Assembly: GCA_031181345.1 (NCBI GenBank)
Contig: JAPSLC010000012.1
Location: forward strand, 1 to 64,000
Length of the DNA: 64,000 bases
Origin: Cupriavidus sp.
GTDB taxonomy: Bacteria > Pseudomonadota > Gammaproteobacteria > Burkholderiales > Burkholderiaceae
Reading direction: 5' to 3'
This document shows positions 35,836-43,934 of the stretch, in pieces (position 1 is the stretch's first letter; each line of letters starts with the position of its first letter). Made by a program: the position numbers and the translations under genes. The notes under the pieces are model-generated. The model ran no database searches and was not told where the DNA came from. It saw only the letters and a list, made by a program, of their open reading frames with translations.

Positions 35836-37446
35836 ATGAGCAAAGTTTCTCTTCGCATCCCGGCAGGCATCGGCCGATGCCTGCTGGCCGTGGGTACCGC
35901 GTCGGTGCCCTTGCTGCTGGCGGTCGCGCCCGCCCGCGCCCAGACCCCGCCTGCGGCGCCCGCGCCCACTCCCCATACGCAGGAAGCCAAGGACCCGACC
36001 AGCAACTTCACCGCCCGATGGACGCGCGCCGATGCGCGCCAGATCATGGCGATGTCCTCGCCCAACGTCACGCCCGGGCAGAACTCGCTGCCGCAGCATC
36101 TGACGATGCCGGACATACCGGCCAATTTCCCGCAAACCAACGATCGCGTCTGGGTCTGGGACACCTGGCCGCTGACCGATGCCAGGACCAACCAGTACAG
36201 CTACAAGGGCTGGGAGATCATCTTCTCGCTGACCGCCGACCGCAATGCCGGCTACACGTTCGACGACCGGCATATCCATGCGCGCATCGGCTACTTCTAT
36301 CGGCGCGCCGGCATTCCCGCTTCCCGGCGGCCTGCGAACGGCGGCTGGATCTACGGCGGCCATCTGTTCCCGGACGGATCGAGCGTGCAGATATTCGGCG
36401 GCGTGCCGATGACGCACAACGCCGAGTGGTCCGGCTCGACGCGCATCATGCCCGACGGCCGCATCGTGGTGTTCTATACCGCGACGTCGTTCAATCGATC
36501 GAGCCCTGCCGGCGGCAATATCACGCCGCCGATCGCGATCATCGCGAAGGCGGAAGGGCGGGTGGAAGCCGATCACAATGGCGTGCGCCTGACCGGCTTC
36601 AACGAGCATCTGAAGCTGCTGGAGCCCGATGGCACCTGGTATCAGACCGGCCAGCAGAACGAATTCTTCTCGTTCCGCGATCCCTTTACCTTCGAAGACC
36701 CGGCCAACCCCGGCGTGACGTTCATGGTGTTCGAGGGCAACACCGCGGGCCCGCGCGGCGCGCGCACCTGCACCGAGCAGGACCTCGGTTATGCGCCGAA
36801 CGACCCGCAGCGCGAGGATCTGAATGCGGTGATGGATTCCGGGGCGGTCTTCCAGAAGGCCAACGTAGGGCTCGCGGTGGCGATCAACAAGCAACTGAGC
36901 CGCTGGGTATTCCTGCCGCCGATCCTGTCGGCCAATTGCGTCAACGACCAGACCGAGCGGCCGCAGATCTATATCAAGGACGGCAAGTACTACCTGTTCA
37001 CGATCAGCCATCGTTCGACCTATGCCGCCGGCGTCGACGGCCCCGACGGCGTCTACGGCTTCGTCGGCAACGGCGTACGCAGCGACTACCAGCCGTTGAA
37101 CAACGGCAGCGGGCTGGTGCTGGGCAATCCGACCGACATGAACCGTCCGCGCGGCGAGCCCTTCGCGCTCGATCCGACGCAGAATCCGCGGACCTTCCAG
37201 TCGTACTCGCACTACGTGATGCCCGGCGGGCTGGTCGAATCCTTCATCGACGCCATCGGCCCGCGGCGCGGCGGCTCGCTCGCGCCGACGGTGCGCATCG
37301 ACATCCAGGGAACGACCACGGCGGTGGACCGCACCTACGGCGTCAATGGGCTCGGCGGCTATGGCGACATCCCGGCCAACCGCGAGGCGCTGTTCAGCTT
37401 GCGCGGCGTGCTGATCGGCGACCTCGTGCGCCGGCTGTTTGACTGA
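35836..37446 (+). CDS. Secreted GH68 levansucrase (LsdA-like)
   Basis: This 536-residue enzyme has a signal peptide (about 1-35, ending APARAQ) and a five-bladed GH68 fold. The catalytic triad is visible: nucleophile Asp109 in VWVWDTWPLTD, stabiliser Asp282 in FRDPF, and acid/base Glu374 in TERPQIY. It splits sucrose and builds levan or fructo-oligosaccharides outside the cell. Cys312 and Cys368 are 56 residues apart, the same spacing I recall for the essential disulfide of Gluconacetobacter diazotrophicus LsdA, so it belongs to the Gram-negative LsdA type. A small lipoprotein gene follows after 11 bp. Confidence 0.93.
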   Translation: MSKVSLRIPAGIGRCLLAVGTASVPLLLAVAPARAQTPPAAPAPTPHTQEAKDPTSNFTARWTRADARQIMAMSSPNVTPGQNSLPQHLTMPDIPANFPQTNDRVWVWDTWPLTDARTNQYSYKGWEIIFSLTADRNAGYTFDDRHIHARIGYFYRRAGIPASRRPANGGWIYGGHLFPDGSSVQIFGGVPMTHNAEWSGSTRIMPDGRIVVFYTATSFNRSSPAGGNITPPIAIIAKAEGRVEADHNGVRLTGFNEHLKLLEPDGTWYQTGQQNEFFSFRDPFTFEDPANPGVTFMVFEGNTAGPRGARTCTEQDLGYAPNDPQREDLNAVMDSGAVFQKANVGLAVAINKQLSRWVFLPPILSANCVNDQTERPQIYIKDGKYYLFTISHRSTYAAGVDGPDGVYGFVGNGVRSDYQPLNNGSGLVLGNPTDMNRPRGEPFALDPTQNPRTFQSYSHYVMPGGLVESFIDAIGPRRGGSLAPTVRIDIQGTTTAVDRTYGVNGLGGYGDIPANREALFSLRGVLIGDLVRRLFD

Positions 37447-37457
37447 AGGAGGCTGCG

Positions 37458-37847
37458 ATGCAAAGGATCGCTCGATTGCCCGGCATGCTGCCGGTCGTGG
37501 CGCCGCTGCTGTTGCTGCTTGCCGGGTGCGGCGGCGGCTCGCCGGATGACGGCGCGCGGCTGAGCGAGGCGGCGCAGCGCGCGCTCGCCGATGCTCCCGC
37601 GACCGCACCGCCCGACACGGCATCGGTCGCCGGCACGGAGACGATGGCGCCTGCCGCGGCCGAGGGTGTGGTGGAGGGCGAGGCGCCGGAGTTGGCCGGC
37701 ACGCCACCGGTCGCGCCTCACCCAACCAGGCTCGTGATACTGGAGGATGGACTCTACGCCCGCGACGCCGGCGACAACTGGAAGAAGTACGAGAACGGAA
37801 GCTGGGTATCCGTGCACGCGCCGCAGCTGCCGTCGGGCACGCAGTAG
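37458..37847 (+). CDS. Small lipoprotein downstream of levansucrase
   Basis: This 129-residue protein has a signal sequence ending LLLLLAGC (lipobox, Cys at about 24) followed by GGGS, so it is expected to be lipid-anchored. An Ala/Pro/Glu-rich linker leads to a C-terminal unit LVILEDGLYARDAGDNWKKY of about 35 residues with aromatic pairs that could bind carbohydrate; this is speculation. A strong site (AAGGAGGctgcgATG) and an 11-bp gap show that it is co-expressed with the levansucrase. No family is recognised. Confidence 0.75.
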   Translation: MQRIARLPGMLPVVAPLLLLLAGCGGGSPDDGARLSEAAQRALADAPATAPPDTASVAGTETMAPAAAEGVVEGEAPELAGTPPVAPHPTRLVILEDGLYARDAGDNWKKYENGSWVSVHAPQLPSGTQ

Positions 37848-37934
37848 CGTGGAAGGCCGCAGCGGCATGGTCGATGCGTGGGCATCGACCGTGCCGCTCC
37901 AGCGCCTTGACGCGGCGCGCGGATGTGGGGCCCG

Positions 37935-39074
37935 TCAGGCCACCAGCGGCTGCACCTGGCGCACCTCCAGCTCTTCCGCCTTGATATCGCCCAACGGCGA
38001 CAACAGCGCGGGATCGAAGGGACGCGGTGCAATGCCTTTCGCCACTCGCATCGGCCAGTCAGGATTGGCCAGCGCGCCGCGGCCCAGTGCGATGAGGTCG
38101 GCGCCATCGGTCAGCACCTGCTGCGCGCGCGCCGGATCGTGCAGGCTGCCGTTGGCAATCACGGGCAGGTGCGGCGCGGCAAGCCGCGCATGCTGGACCA
38201 GCGTGCGCGCGTCGCCGGGGAAGGCCGGCTGCCAGGCCTCGAACTCCGTCACGTGCAGGAAGTCGATGCCGGTCGCGGCCAGCCGGCCAAAGACGGTCGC
38301 CGCGCCCTCGGCGCCTTCGGCCCCTTCGCCCCACTTGTGCGTGAAGTCGTTGACCTTGCCCTGCGAGATGCGGATGCAGACCGGAAAGCCGTCGCCGACC
38401 GCCGCGCGCACGGCCCGCGCGGTCTGCTCGGCGAGCCGGATGCGGTTGCCGACCGGCCCGCCCCAGGCATCGTCGCGCCGATTGGTGTAGTCGGTCAGGA
38501 ACTGGTCGAGCAGGTAGCCATTGGCGCCGTGGATCTCGATACCGTCGAAGCCGGCGACGTCCCTCGCCAGCCGGGCCGCCTCGGCGAAGCCGTCAATCGC
38601 CGCGTCGATCTCGTGCGGCTCGATCGCGCGCGGCGTGCGATAGGGCCCGTTGCCGCGATAGACGCCCATCTGCTTGCCCTTTGGGGTGATGGCGGACGGG
38701 CCCACCGTCTCGTCGCGGAAGCGATTGGCCTGCGACAGCGCGCCCGCGTGCATCAGCTGCGCGAAGATGCGGCCACCGGCATCGTGCACGGCGTCGGTGA
38801 CCGCGCGCCAGGCGCGTGCCTGTTCGATGTCGGTCAGGCCGGGCTGCCCGGCATAGCCCTGCGCATAGGCGCGGTCGGTGTAGGTGCCTTCGGTGACGAT
38901 CAGCCCGAAGCCGCCGCGCGCGAAGCCCGCGTAGTAGTCGACCATCGCTGGCGTGGCTACGCCCTCGGGCGTCGCGCTGATGCGCGTCATCGGCGCGACG
39001 ACGAGGCGGTTGGGCAGAGCGATGCCGTTGATGTCGAGCCGATCGAACAGCGTCGGCCATGCTTGGGCGTTCAT
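37935..39074 (-). CDS. Old-yellow-enzyme family NADH:flavin oxidoreductase
   Basis: This 379-residue FMN TIM-barrel protein has family motifs LPNRLVVAPMTRISATPEGVA, the substrate pair region GIEIHGANGYLLDQFL with the H-x-x-N catalytic pair, and DGADLIALGRGALANPDWP. It reduces activated C=C bonds of enals, enones or nitro-compounds with NAD(P)H. It overlaps the RidA-family gene by 4 bp (ATGA), so the two form an operon under the divergent LysR gene. Confidence 0.9.
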   Translation of the reverse strand: MNAQAWPTLFDRLDINGIALPNRLVVAPMTRISATPEGVATPAMVDYYAGFARGGFGLIVTEGTYTDRAYAQGYAGQPGLTDIEQARAWRAVTDAVHDAGGRIFAQLMHAGALSQANRFRDETVGPSAITPKGKQMGVYRGNGPYRTPRAIEPHEIDAAIDGFAEAARLARDVAGFDGIEIHGANGYLLDQFLTDYTNRRDDAWGGPVGNRIRLAEQTARAVRAAVGDGFPVCIRISQGKVNDFTHKWGEGAEGAEGAATVFGRLAATGIDFLHVTEFEAWQPAFPGDARTLVQHARLAAPHLPVIANGSLHDPARAQQVLTDGADLIALGRGALANPDWPMRVAKGIAPRPFDPALLSPLGDIKAEELEVRQVQPLVA

Positions 39075-39469
39075 GCCGGCTCTCCTTCGGCCACGGCGAT
39101 GGCCTCGATCTCGATCAGCGCCTCGGGCGAATACAGGCTGGAGATCTCGACGATGGTGTCGGCCGGATAGGGCGCCGAGAACCACTTGCGGCGCAGTTCG
39201 ACGATCTTGCCGAAGTTGTCCATCGACTTCAGGAAGATCGTCACCTTGGCTACGCGGCCGAGGCTCGAGCCCGCGGCTTCGAGTGCGCGCTGCAGATTGC
39301 GGAAGGCCTGCTCGGCCTGCTTGTCGAAGTCGCCGCGGCCGACGATGTTGCCGTCGTCGCCGATCGCGGCCTGCCCCGAGATAAAGACCAGGTTGCCGAC
39401 GCGGATGCCTTGCGACAGCAGGAACGGCGCGTACGGATCGGGGTTGGTGCGAACTTGTTCGAGCAGCAT
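39071..39469 (-). CDS. RidA-family enamine/imine deaminase
   Basis: This 132-residue protein of the YjgF/YER057c/UK114 family contains VGNLVFISGQAAIGDDGNIVG and AFRNLQRALEAAGSSLGRVAKVTIFL, then a C-terminal EIEAIAVAEG. RidA hydrolyses reactive enamines, and many members work in catabolic operons. The start at 39469 has a GGAG site 7 bp upstream. It is the first gene of the RidA-OYE operon; the C-terminal ISSLYSPEALIEIEAIA keeps the usual trimer core, although the catalytic arginine (IEVE/CR) region is altered. Confidence 0.86.
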   Translation of the reverse strand: MLLEQVRTNPDPYAPFLLSQGIRVGNLVFISGQAAIGDDGNIVGRGDFDKQAEQAFRNLQRALEAAGSSLGRVAKVTIFLKSMDNFGKIVELRRKWFSAPYPADTIVEISSLYSPEALIEIEAIAVAEGEPA

Positions 39470-39607
39470 GGGGAGACTCCAGGGTAAAGTTGAGGGGATT
39501 TCATCCGTCAGGCGGCCATCGCAATATCTATTGCCTTGCCGCTGCGGAGAATGGTCCCAGTATCGTGATCCCATGCAGGCTCGACAAATGGTCATATCTC
39601 AAGGTAT

Positions 39608-39626
39608 GGATGAGTCAGGCTCATCC
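39608..39626. promoter_or_regulatory. Inverted repeat ahead of the LysR gene
   Basis: GGATGAG and CTCATCC are separated by 5 bp, 12 bp before the LysR start at 39638. The position suggests an autoregulatory site for the RidA/OYE regulator. Confidence 0.4.
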
Positions 39627-39637
39627 GTGACGACATC

Positions 39638-40558
39638 ATGCGGCGTCTTCCTCCACTGAGCGCGCTGCGCGCCTTCGAGGCGGCCGCCAGGCGCATGAGC
39701 TTCAAGCGCGCGGCCGACGAATTGAACGTGACCGCGACGGCGATCAGCCACCAGATCCGTCTGCTGGAGGAATGGCTCGGGGTCAGGCTGTTCGAGCGCG
39801 AAACGCGCAAGGTCGATCTGACCGCGAGCGGACGGCTGCTGTTTCCGGCGATCCGCGACGGGCTCGACGGCTTCGAGCGCGCGGTAGCGGCGGTACGGCG
39901 GCAGCGCGCGGCCAATATCGCCACGCTGTCGTCGACGGTGGCCTTCGTCGCCAAGCGGCTCGCGCCGCGCGCAGGGTCGTTCCGCGCCGCGCATCCGGAC
40001 TGGACGCTGCGGCTCGATGCGTCGAACGCCGTCGTGGACCTCGACAGCGATGCCGACGTGGCGGTCCGCTATGGCGGTGGCCACTATCCGGGGCTGACGG
40101 TCGAGCCGCTGTTCCAGGACCGCTTTGCGCCGGTCTGCAGCCCGCACCTAAAGCTGTCGTCGCTGGCCGACCTGCGCGACGCCGAGCTGATCCATTTCGA
40201 ATGGGGCGCCGGCGTGCGGCAGGACCCGCGCGCCGCGGTCTGGCCGCACTGGCTGGAACGCGCGGGCGCCGACGGGATCGACGGGTCTTCGGGCCTGTCC
40301 TTCACCGACGAGATCCATGCAATCCAGGCCACCATCGCAGGCCAGGGCGTCGGCTTGCTGAGCTTGACGCTGGTGGCCGAAGAACTGGCCTCGGGCGTGC
40401 TGGTGCAGCCGTTCGAGTTGGCGCTGGAGAGCTTCCGCTACGACCTGGTCTACAGCCCGCGCGCCGCCGAACGGCCGGCGACGCAGCTGGTGAGGGAGTG
40501 GGTCACGGCGGAGTTTGGTTTGGAAAATCGGCATTCATCGTTCAGTGTCACGGGTTGA
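39638..40558 (+). CDS. LysR-family regulator, GcvA-like
   Basis: This 306-residue protein opens RRLPPLSALRAFEAAARRMS, then FKRAADELNVTATAISHQIR. This is the characteristic GcvA/AmpR-type start, and an effector domain follows. It is divergent from the RidA-OYE pair and presumably controls it. The effector may be the enone or imine substrate, which is inference only. Confidence 0.88.
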   Translation: MRRLPPLSALRAFEAAARRMSFKRAADELNVTATAISHQIRLLEEWLGVRLFERETRKVDLTASGRLLFPAIRDGLDGFERAVAAVRRQRAANIATLSSTVAFVAKRLAPRAGSFRAAHPDWTLRLDASNAVVDLDSDADVAVRYGGGHYPGLTVEPLFQDRFAPVCSPHLKLSSLADLRDAELIHFEWGAGVRQDPRAAVWPHWLERAGADGIDGSSGLSFTDEIHAIQATIAGQGVGLLSLTLVAEELASGVLVQPFELALESFRYDLVYSPRAAERPATQLVREWVTAEFGLENRHSSFSVTG

Positions 40559-40637
40559 ACGGCGGTATCGAGAGGAGGACACCGGACGCCCTGCTATGCT
40601 TGTCGGGTCAGTCCAACAACTCGGTCCACACTCAGCC

Positions 40638-40892
40638 ATGCGAACCATCGACTTCCCAGATGCCAGCGACAATCTCGAGGCCATCTTCGACTTGGCCATC
40701 GCTGATAACGAAGCCATCCTGATCACGCGCCGAGATGCACCGAACGCAGTGATCATGTCGCAGGCTCAATACGATAGCTGGGTGGAAACCGCCTACCTGC
40801 TGCACCACCGACGCAATGCAAACCGTCTGATGCGGTCGATTGAGCAGCACCGTCGCGGCAAGGCCGTGAAGCGCGATGCGGCCGACGACTAG
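40638..40892 (+). CDS. Phd/YefM-family antitoxin-like protein without adjacent toxin
   Basis: This 84-residue protein has a YefM-like N-terminal fold: MRTIDFPDASDNLEAIFDLA then ILITRRDAPNAVIMSQAQYDSWVETAYLL. This is the DNA-binding and dimer part of Phd/YefM antitoxins. The C-terminal tail, which usually wraps the toxin, is basic (HRRGKAVKRDAADD). No YoeB/Doc-like toxin gene lies beside it; the next gene is an AraC regulator starting one base after the stop. It may be an orphan antitoxin or a repressor that acts alone. Confidence 0.75.
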   Translation: MRTIDFPDASDNLEAIFDLAIADNEAILITRRDAPNAVIMSQAQYDSWVETAYLLHHRRNANRLMRSIEQHRRGKAVKRDAADD

Positions 40893-40893
40893 T

Positions 40894-41766
40894 ATGTCCC
40901 GCACGGCAGCTCCCATGGGCACTCCATCGCCTTCCTTCTGGCACGATCCTTCGCTTCCCTTCATCGAGGCCCGTTCGATCGAGGACGGCCGCCGCATCCG
41001 TTACGGCGCGCATTCGCACGAGACTTTCTCGCTCGGCGCTGTCACCGGTGGCCGCAGTATTTACATGAACGGCCGCATGCGCGCATCGGTGGGCGCCGGT
41101 GCCGTGGTGCTGATGAATCCCGAAGAGGTGCATGCCTGCAATCCGCTCGACGATGCACCGTGGTCGTATCGGATGCTGCATGTCGACGCCTGCTGGCTGG
41201 GCGCGCTGCAGCACGATCTGGGCTTCGACCGCAACTGCGACTTCCACGCGTTCTCGACGCGGGTCAGCGACGATGCCGCGCTGCATCGCGCGTTGGGCCG
41301 TTTCCATGCCTTGCTGACGGACGAGGGAATCGAGCCGACGCACAAGGAGGAGGCTGCCATTGCGTTTTTCTCGGCGGTGCATCGGCGTCTGCTGCCGGCG
41401 CCGAGGCGCCGGTCTTCCGCTACCGGCGAGAACGGGGCGAATCGCCACTGGCCGGCATATCGCCTGCGGCGCGCCGCCGAATATATCGACGCCAATTTCG
41501 CGCGGCCGCTGCGGCTTGGCGATATCTGCGCGGCCGCGCAGTTGTCCGAATCGCATCTGATCCGCGCGTTCAAGCGGCACTATGGGCTGACGCCGCACGC
41601 CTATCTGGTCAATCGGCGGGTGCAATACAGCCGCAGCCAGCTCAAGCGGGGCCGCGCAATTTCCGATGTCGCGCTGGAAGCGGGATTTGCCGATCAGGCG
41701 CACCTGCAACGCGTGTTCAAGCGGATGGTCGCCGCCACGCCGGCGCAGTATCAGCGCATGCGTTGA
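40894..41766 (+). CDS. AraC-family transcriptional regulator
   Basis: This 290-residue protein has an N-terminal cupin-like AraC ligand domain (HSHETFSLGAVTGGRSIYMNG, MNPEEVHACNP) and two C-terminal helix-turn-helix motifs (LRLGDICAAAQLSESHLIRA, then FKRHYGLTPHAYLVNRRV and ISDVALEAGFADQAHLQRVF). The HSHETFSLG/NPEEVH pattern is that of regulators often placed beside LysE exporters. The convergent LysE gene ends 31 bp away. Start 40894 is the first ATG after the antitoxin stop; 40876 is also open. Confidence 0.87.
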   Translation: MSRTAAPMGTPSPSFWHDPSLPFIEARSIEDGRRIRYGAHSHETFSLGAVTGGRSIYMNGRMRASVGAGAVVLMNPEEVHACNPLDDAPWSYRMLHVDACWLGALQHDLGFDRNCDFHAFSTRVSDDAALHRALGRFHALLTDEGIEPTHKEEAAIAFFSAVHRRLLPAPRRRSSATGENGANRHWPAYRLRRAAEYIDANFARPLRLGDICAAAQLSESHLIRAFKRHYGLTPHAYLVNRRVQYSRSQLKRGRAISDVALEAGFADQAHLQRVFKRMVAATPAQYQRMR

Positions 41767-41797
41767 TCCGCGGCAGGCACGGCCTCGATCTCCCGCT

Positions 41798-42394
41798 TCA
41801 AAGCTCCACCAGAAACAAGGCGCTCGCCACCAGCAGCAGCGCCATCGCGCGGTTGAAGATCCGCACGCGGCGCGCATCGCGCAGCCAGGCGCGCAGGAAC
41901 GCCCCGGCATAGGCCCAGCAGGCGATCGACAGATAGCAGACCACGAAATAGATCGCCGCGAAGCGCCACACCTGCACGCCGGCGCCGTCGGCCGCGTAGA
42001 CGCCGATGCCGGCCACCGACGCCAGCCACGCCTTCGGGTTGAGCCACTGCATCGCGGCGCCGTACAGGAACGACGGCCCCTTGCCGTCGCCGCTTGCCTC
42101 GATCCGCCCCTCGTCGGTGGCCAGCTTCCAGGCCATGAACAGCAGGAAGGCGATGCCGCCCCAGCGGATCGCCGTCGTCAGGGCGGGCCACTGCGTCAGC
42201 AATCGATGCATGCCGAGGCCGACCAACAGCAGCAGCACGGAAAAGCCGACCGTCGCGCCGGTGACATGGCGCAGGCTTGCGCGCAAGCCGTGCTGCGCGC
42301 CAGCGGTCAGCGCCACGATATTGACCGGCCCGGGCGTGATCGAGGACACCAGGGCAAAGGCGGCCATGGACAGCAGCAGGGTCAGAGAGGCCAT
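41798..42394 (-). CDS. LysE/RhtB-family amino-acid exporter
   Basis: This 198-residue inner-membrane protein has six helices. It shows the family start LLSMAAFALVSSITPGPVNIVALTAGAQHG and the second-half motif AAMQWLNPKAWL. The family exports basic or neutral amino acids. It is convergent with the AraC gene, a pairing seen widely for LysE-family exporters. Start at ATG 42394. Confidence 0.88.
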   Translation of the reverse strand: MASLTLLLSMAAFALVSSITPGPVNIVALTAGAQHGLRASLRHVTGATVGFSVLLLLVGLGMHRLLTQWPALTTAIRWGGIAFLLFMAWKLATDEGRIEASGDGKGPSFLYGAAMQWLNPKAWLASVAGIGVYAADGAGVQVWRFAAIYFVVCYLSIACWAYAGAFLRAWLRDARRVRIFNRAMALLLVASALFLVEL

Positions 42395-42470
42395 CGTTGC
42401 GCTCCGGATTGGACGATGGCGCATGCTAGAAGCGGTCCTGTGCGGCTGTATTGAACAAAACTGCTTCGGC

Positions 42471-42498
42471 AAAAAAAACGGGCTTCCGAAGAAGCCCG
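42471..42498 (-). terminator. Intrinsic terminator of the OFA transporter gene
   Basis: On the minus strand a perfect 8-bp GC-rich stem (CGGGCTTC/GAAGCCCG, 4-base loop) is followed by eight T residues. It begins 35 bp after the transporter stop codon. This is the only classic stem plus T-run seen in the window. Confidence 0.9.
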
Positions 42499-42532
42499 CA
42501 TCAGTTCCGGCGTTTGCCGGGGTGGAGATCGA

Positions 42533-43855
42533 TCAGGCGGGTACCTGTGTGCCGGCTGCCGCGGCCTCCTTCGAGAACAGCCGTCTGGATGTCGCCACAT
42601 GGCCCGCAAGCACTGGCCGCAGCACCATCAGCGCCAGGAACGCCGCGATCAGGTCCATGGTGGCCACCGTGTACAGCACGGTGGACCAGGTGCCGGTGGC
42701 CTCCATGATCAGGTTGCCGATCGGCACGAACAGCGCGCCGATGCCCTTGGCGGTATAGAGCACGCCGTAGATCTTGCCGATGTGCTTGGTGCCGAAGGCA
42801 TCCCCGGCCAGCGCGGAGAACAGCGAGTAGACCTCGCCCCAGGCCAGGAACACCACCCCCGACAGGATCAGGAAGGCATACGGGTTATGGCCAAAATACC
42901 CCAGTGCGATGATCCCCAAGCCCTCCAGCGTGAAGGCGATCACCATGGTCTTCTCGCGGCCGATATGGTCGGAGATCCAGCCGAACAGGGGCCGCGAGAT
43001 CCCGTTCATGACGCGGTCGAGCATCAGTGCCAGCGGCAGGGCGGCCATCACGAAGAAGTGCATGTCGACCTGGAAGTCCTTGACGCCGAGGTCCTTGGCG
43101 ATGACGCCCAGCTGTGCCACGGCCATCATGCCGCCGGTGACCACCAGCACGAACATCACCAGCATCAGCCAGAACAGCTTGGTGCAAAGCGCTTCCTTCA
43201 ACGTGTAGTCGCGCGTGGCCTGCGCCAGCTTGTTGGATGCCTTGACCTCGGTTGCCTTCGGCGAGCGCAGGAACCAGGCGGCCGCGAACGCCAGCGTGCC
43301 TTGCAGCACCCCGAAGAACAGGAAGGTGTGCTGGAAGCCCGAGGACTCGATCATCGCCGCGATGGGCAGGATCGTGGCGGCCGAACCGGCGCCGTATCCG
43401 CCCGCGGTCAGGCCTACCGCGAGGCCGCGGCGGTCGGGGAACCACTTGATCGCGTTGTTGATGCAGGTCGCGTAGATCGAACCGACACCCAGCCCGCCGA
43501 CCGCGGCACCGATGTAGAAGCCCATCAGCGTGGTGGCCTGCGAGTTGATGACCCACGAACTGCCCATCAGGATGGCGCCGAAGGCCACCATCATCCGCGG
43601 CCCGAACTTGTCGATGAAATACCCTTCGATCGGCGCGAGCCAGGTCTGCACCAGCACGAACACCGTAAAGGCGATCTGGATATTGGCGCGCGACCAGCCG
43701 TAGGTTTCCTGGATTTCCGGGACGAACAGCGTCCAGGCGTATTGGATGTTCGCGGTGGCGACCATGCAGATGACGCCAACGATCAGCTGCGTCCAGCGCG
43801 TCTTTTCGGAGACCTCGGGATTGGGGCGGAATGCCGCCGCTGACGAATTATTCAT
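42533..43855 (-). CDS. MFS transporter, oxalate/formate antiporter (OFA) family
   Basis: This 440-residue protein has 12 helices and the OFA pattern WTLFVPEIQETYGWSRANIQ in the first loop, GGLGVGSIYATCINNAIKWFPDRRGLAVGL in the middle and SRPLFGWISDHIGREKTM later. Members exchange oxalate for formate or move other monocarboxylates. The oxalate-catabolic genes frc and oxc are not adjacent, so the substrate is uncertain. A strong site (GAAGGAGtgcgccATG) precedes the start. Transcription ends at the terminator at 42471. A short leader ORF overlaps the start. Confidence 0.88.
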   Translation of the reverse strand: MNNSSAAAFRPNPEVSEKTRWTQLIVGVICMVATANIQYAWTLFVPEIQETYGWSRANIQIAFTVFVLVQTWLAPIEGYFIDKFGPRMMVAFGAILMGSSWVINSQATTLMGFYIGAAVGGLGVGSIYATCINNAIKWFPDRRGLAVGLTAGGYGAGSAATILPIAAMIESSGFQHTFLFFGVLQGTLAFAAAWFLRSPKATEVKASNKLAQATRDYTLKEALCTKLFWLMLVMFVLVVTGGMMAVAQLGVIAKDLGVKDFQVDMHFFVMAALPLALMLDRVMNGISRPLFGWISDHIGREKTMVIAFTLEGLGIIALGYFGHNPYAFLILSGVVFLAWGEVYSLFSALAGDAFGTKHIGKIYGVLYTAKGIGALFVPIGNLIMEATGTWSTVLYTVATMDLIAAFLALMVLRPVLAGHVATSRRLFSKEAAAAGTQVPA

Positions 43856-43934
43856 GGCGCACTCCTTCAATCGTTTGGTCCTTCCTGTCCGAATGTGCGG
43901 TTCCGCACCTCGGCTCGGATATCGTCGCTAGCAT
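43848..43934 (-). other. Possible 28-codon leader peptide overlapping the OFA transporter start
   Basis: On the minus strand an ATG at 43934 is preceded by CAGGAG at good spacing and opens 28 codons (starting MLATISEPRC). They end with a TAA that lies inside the first codons of the transporter gene. The overlap would make translation of the transporter depend on the leader. It could also be chance. Confidence 0.4.

Noticed and set aside
42533..43855. Specific call of oxalate:formate antiporter OxlT
   Set aside because: The family fits, but oxalate catabolism genes (frc, oxc) are not adjacent, so only the family is named.
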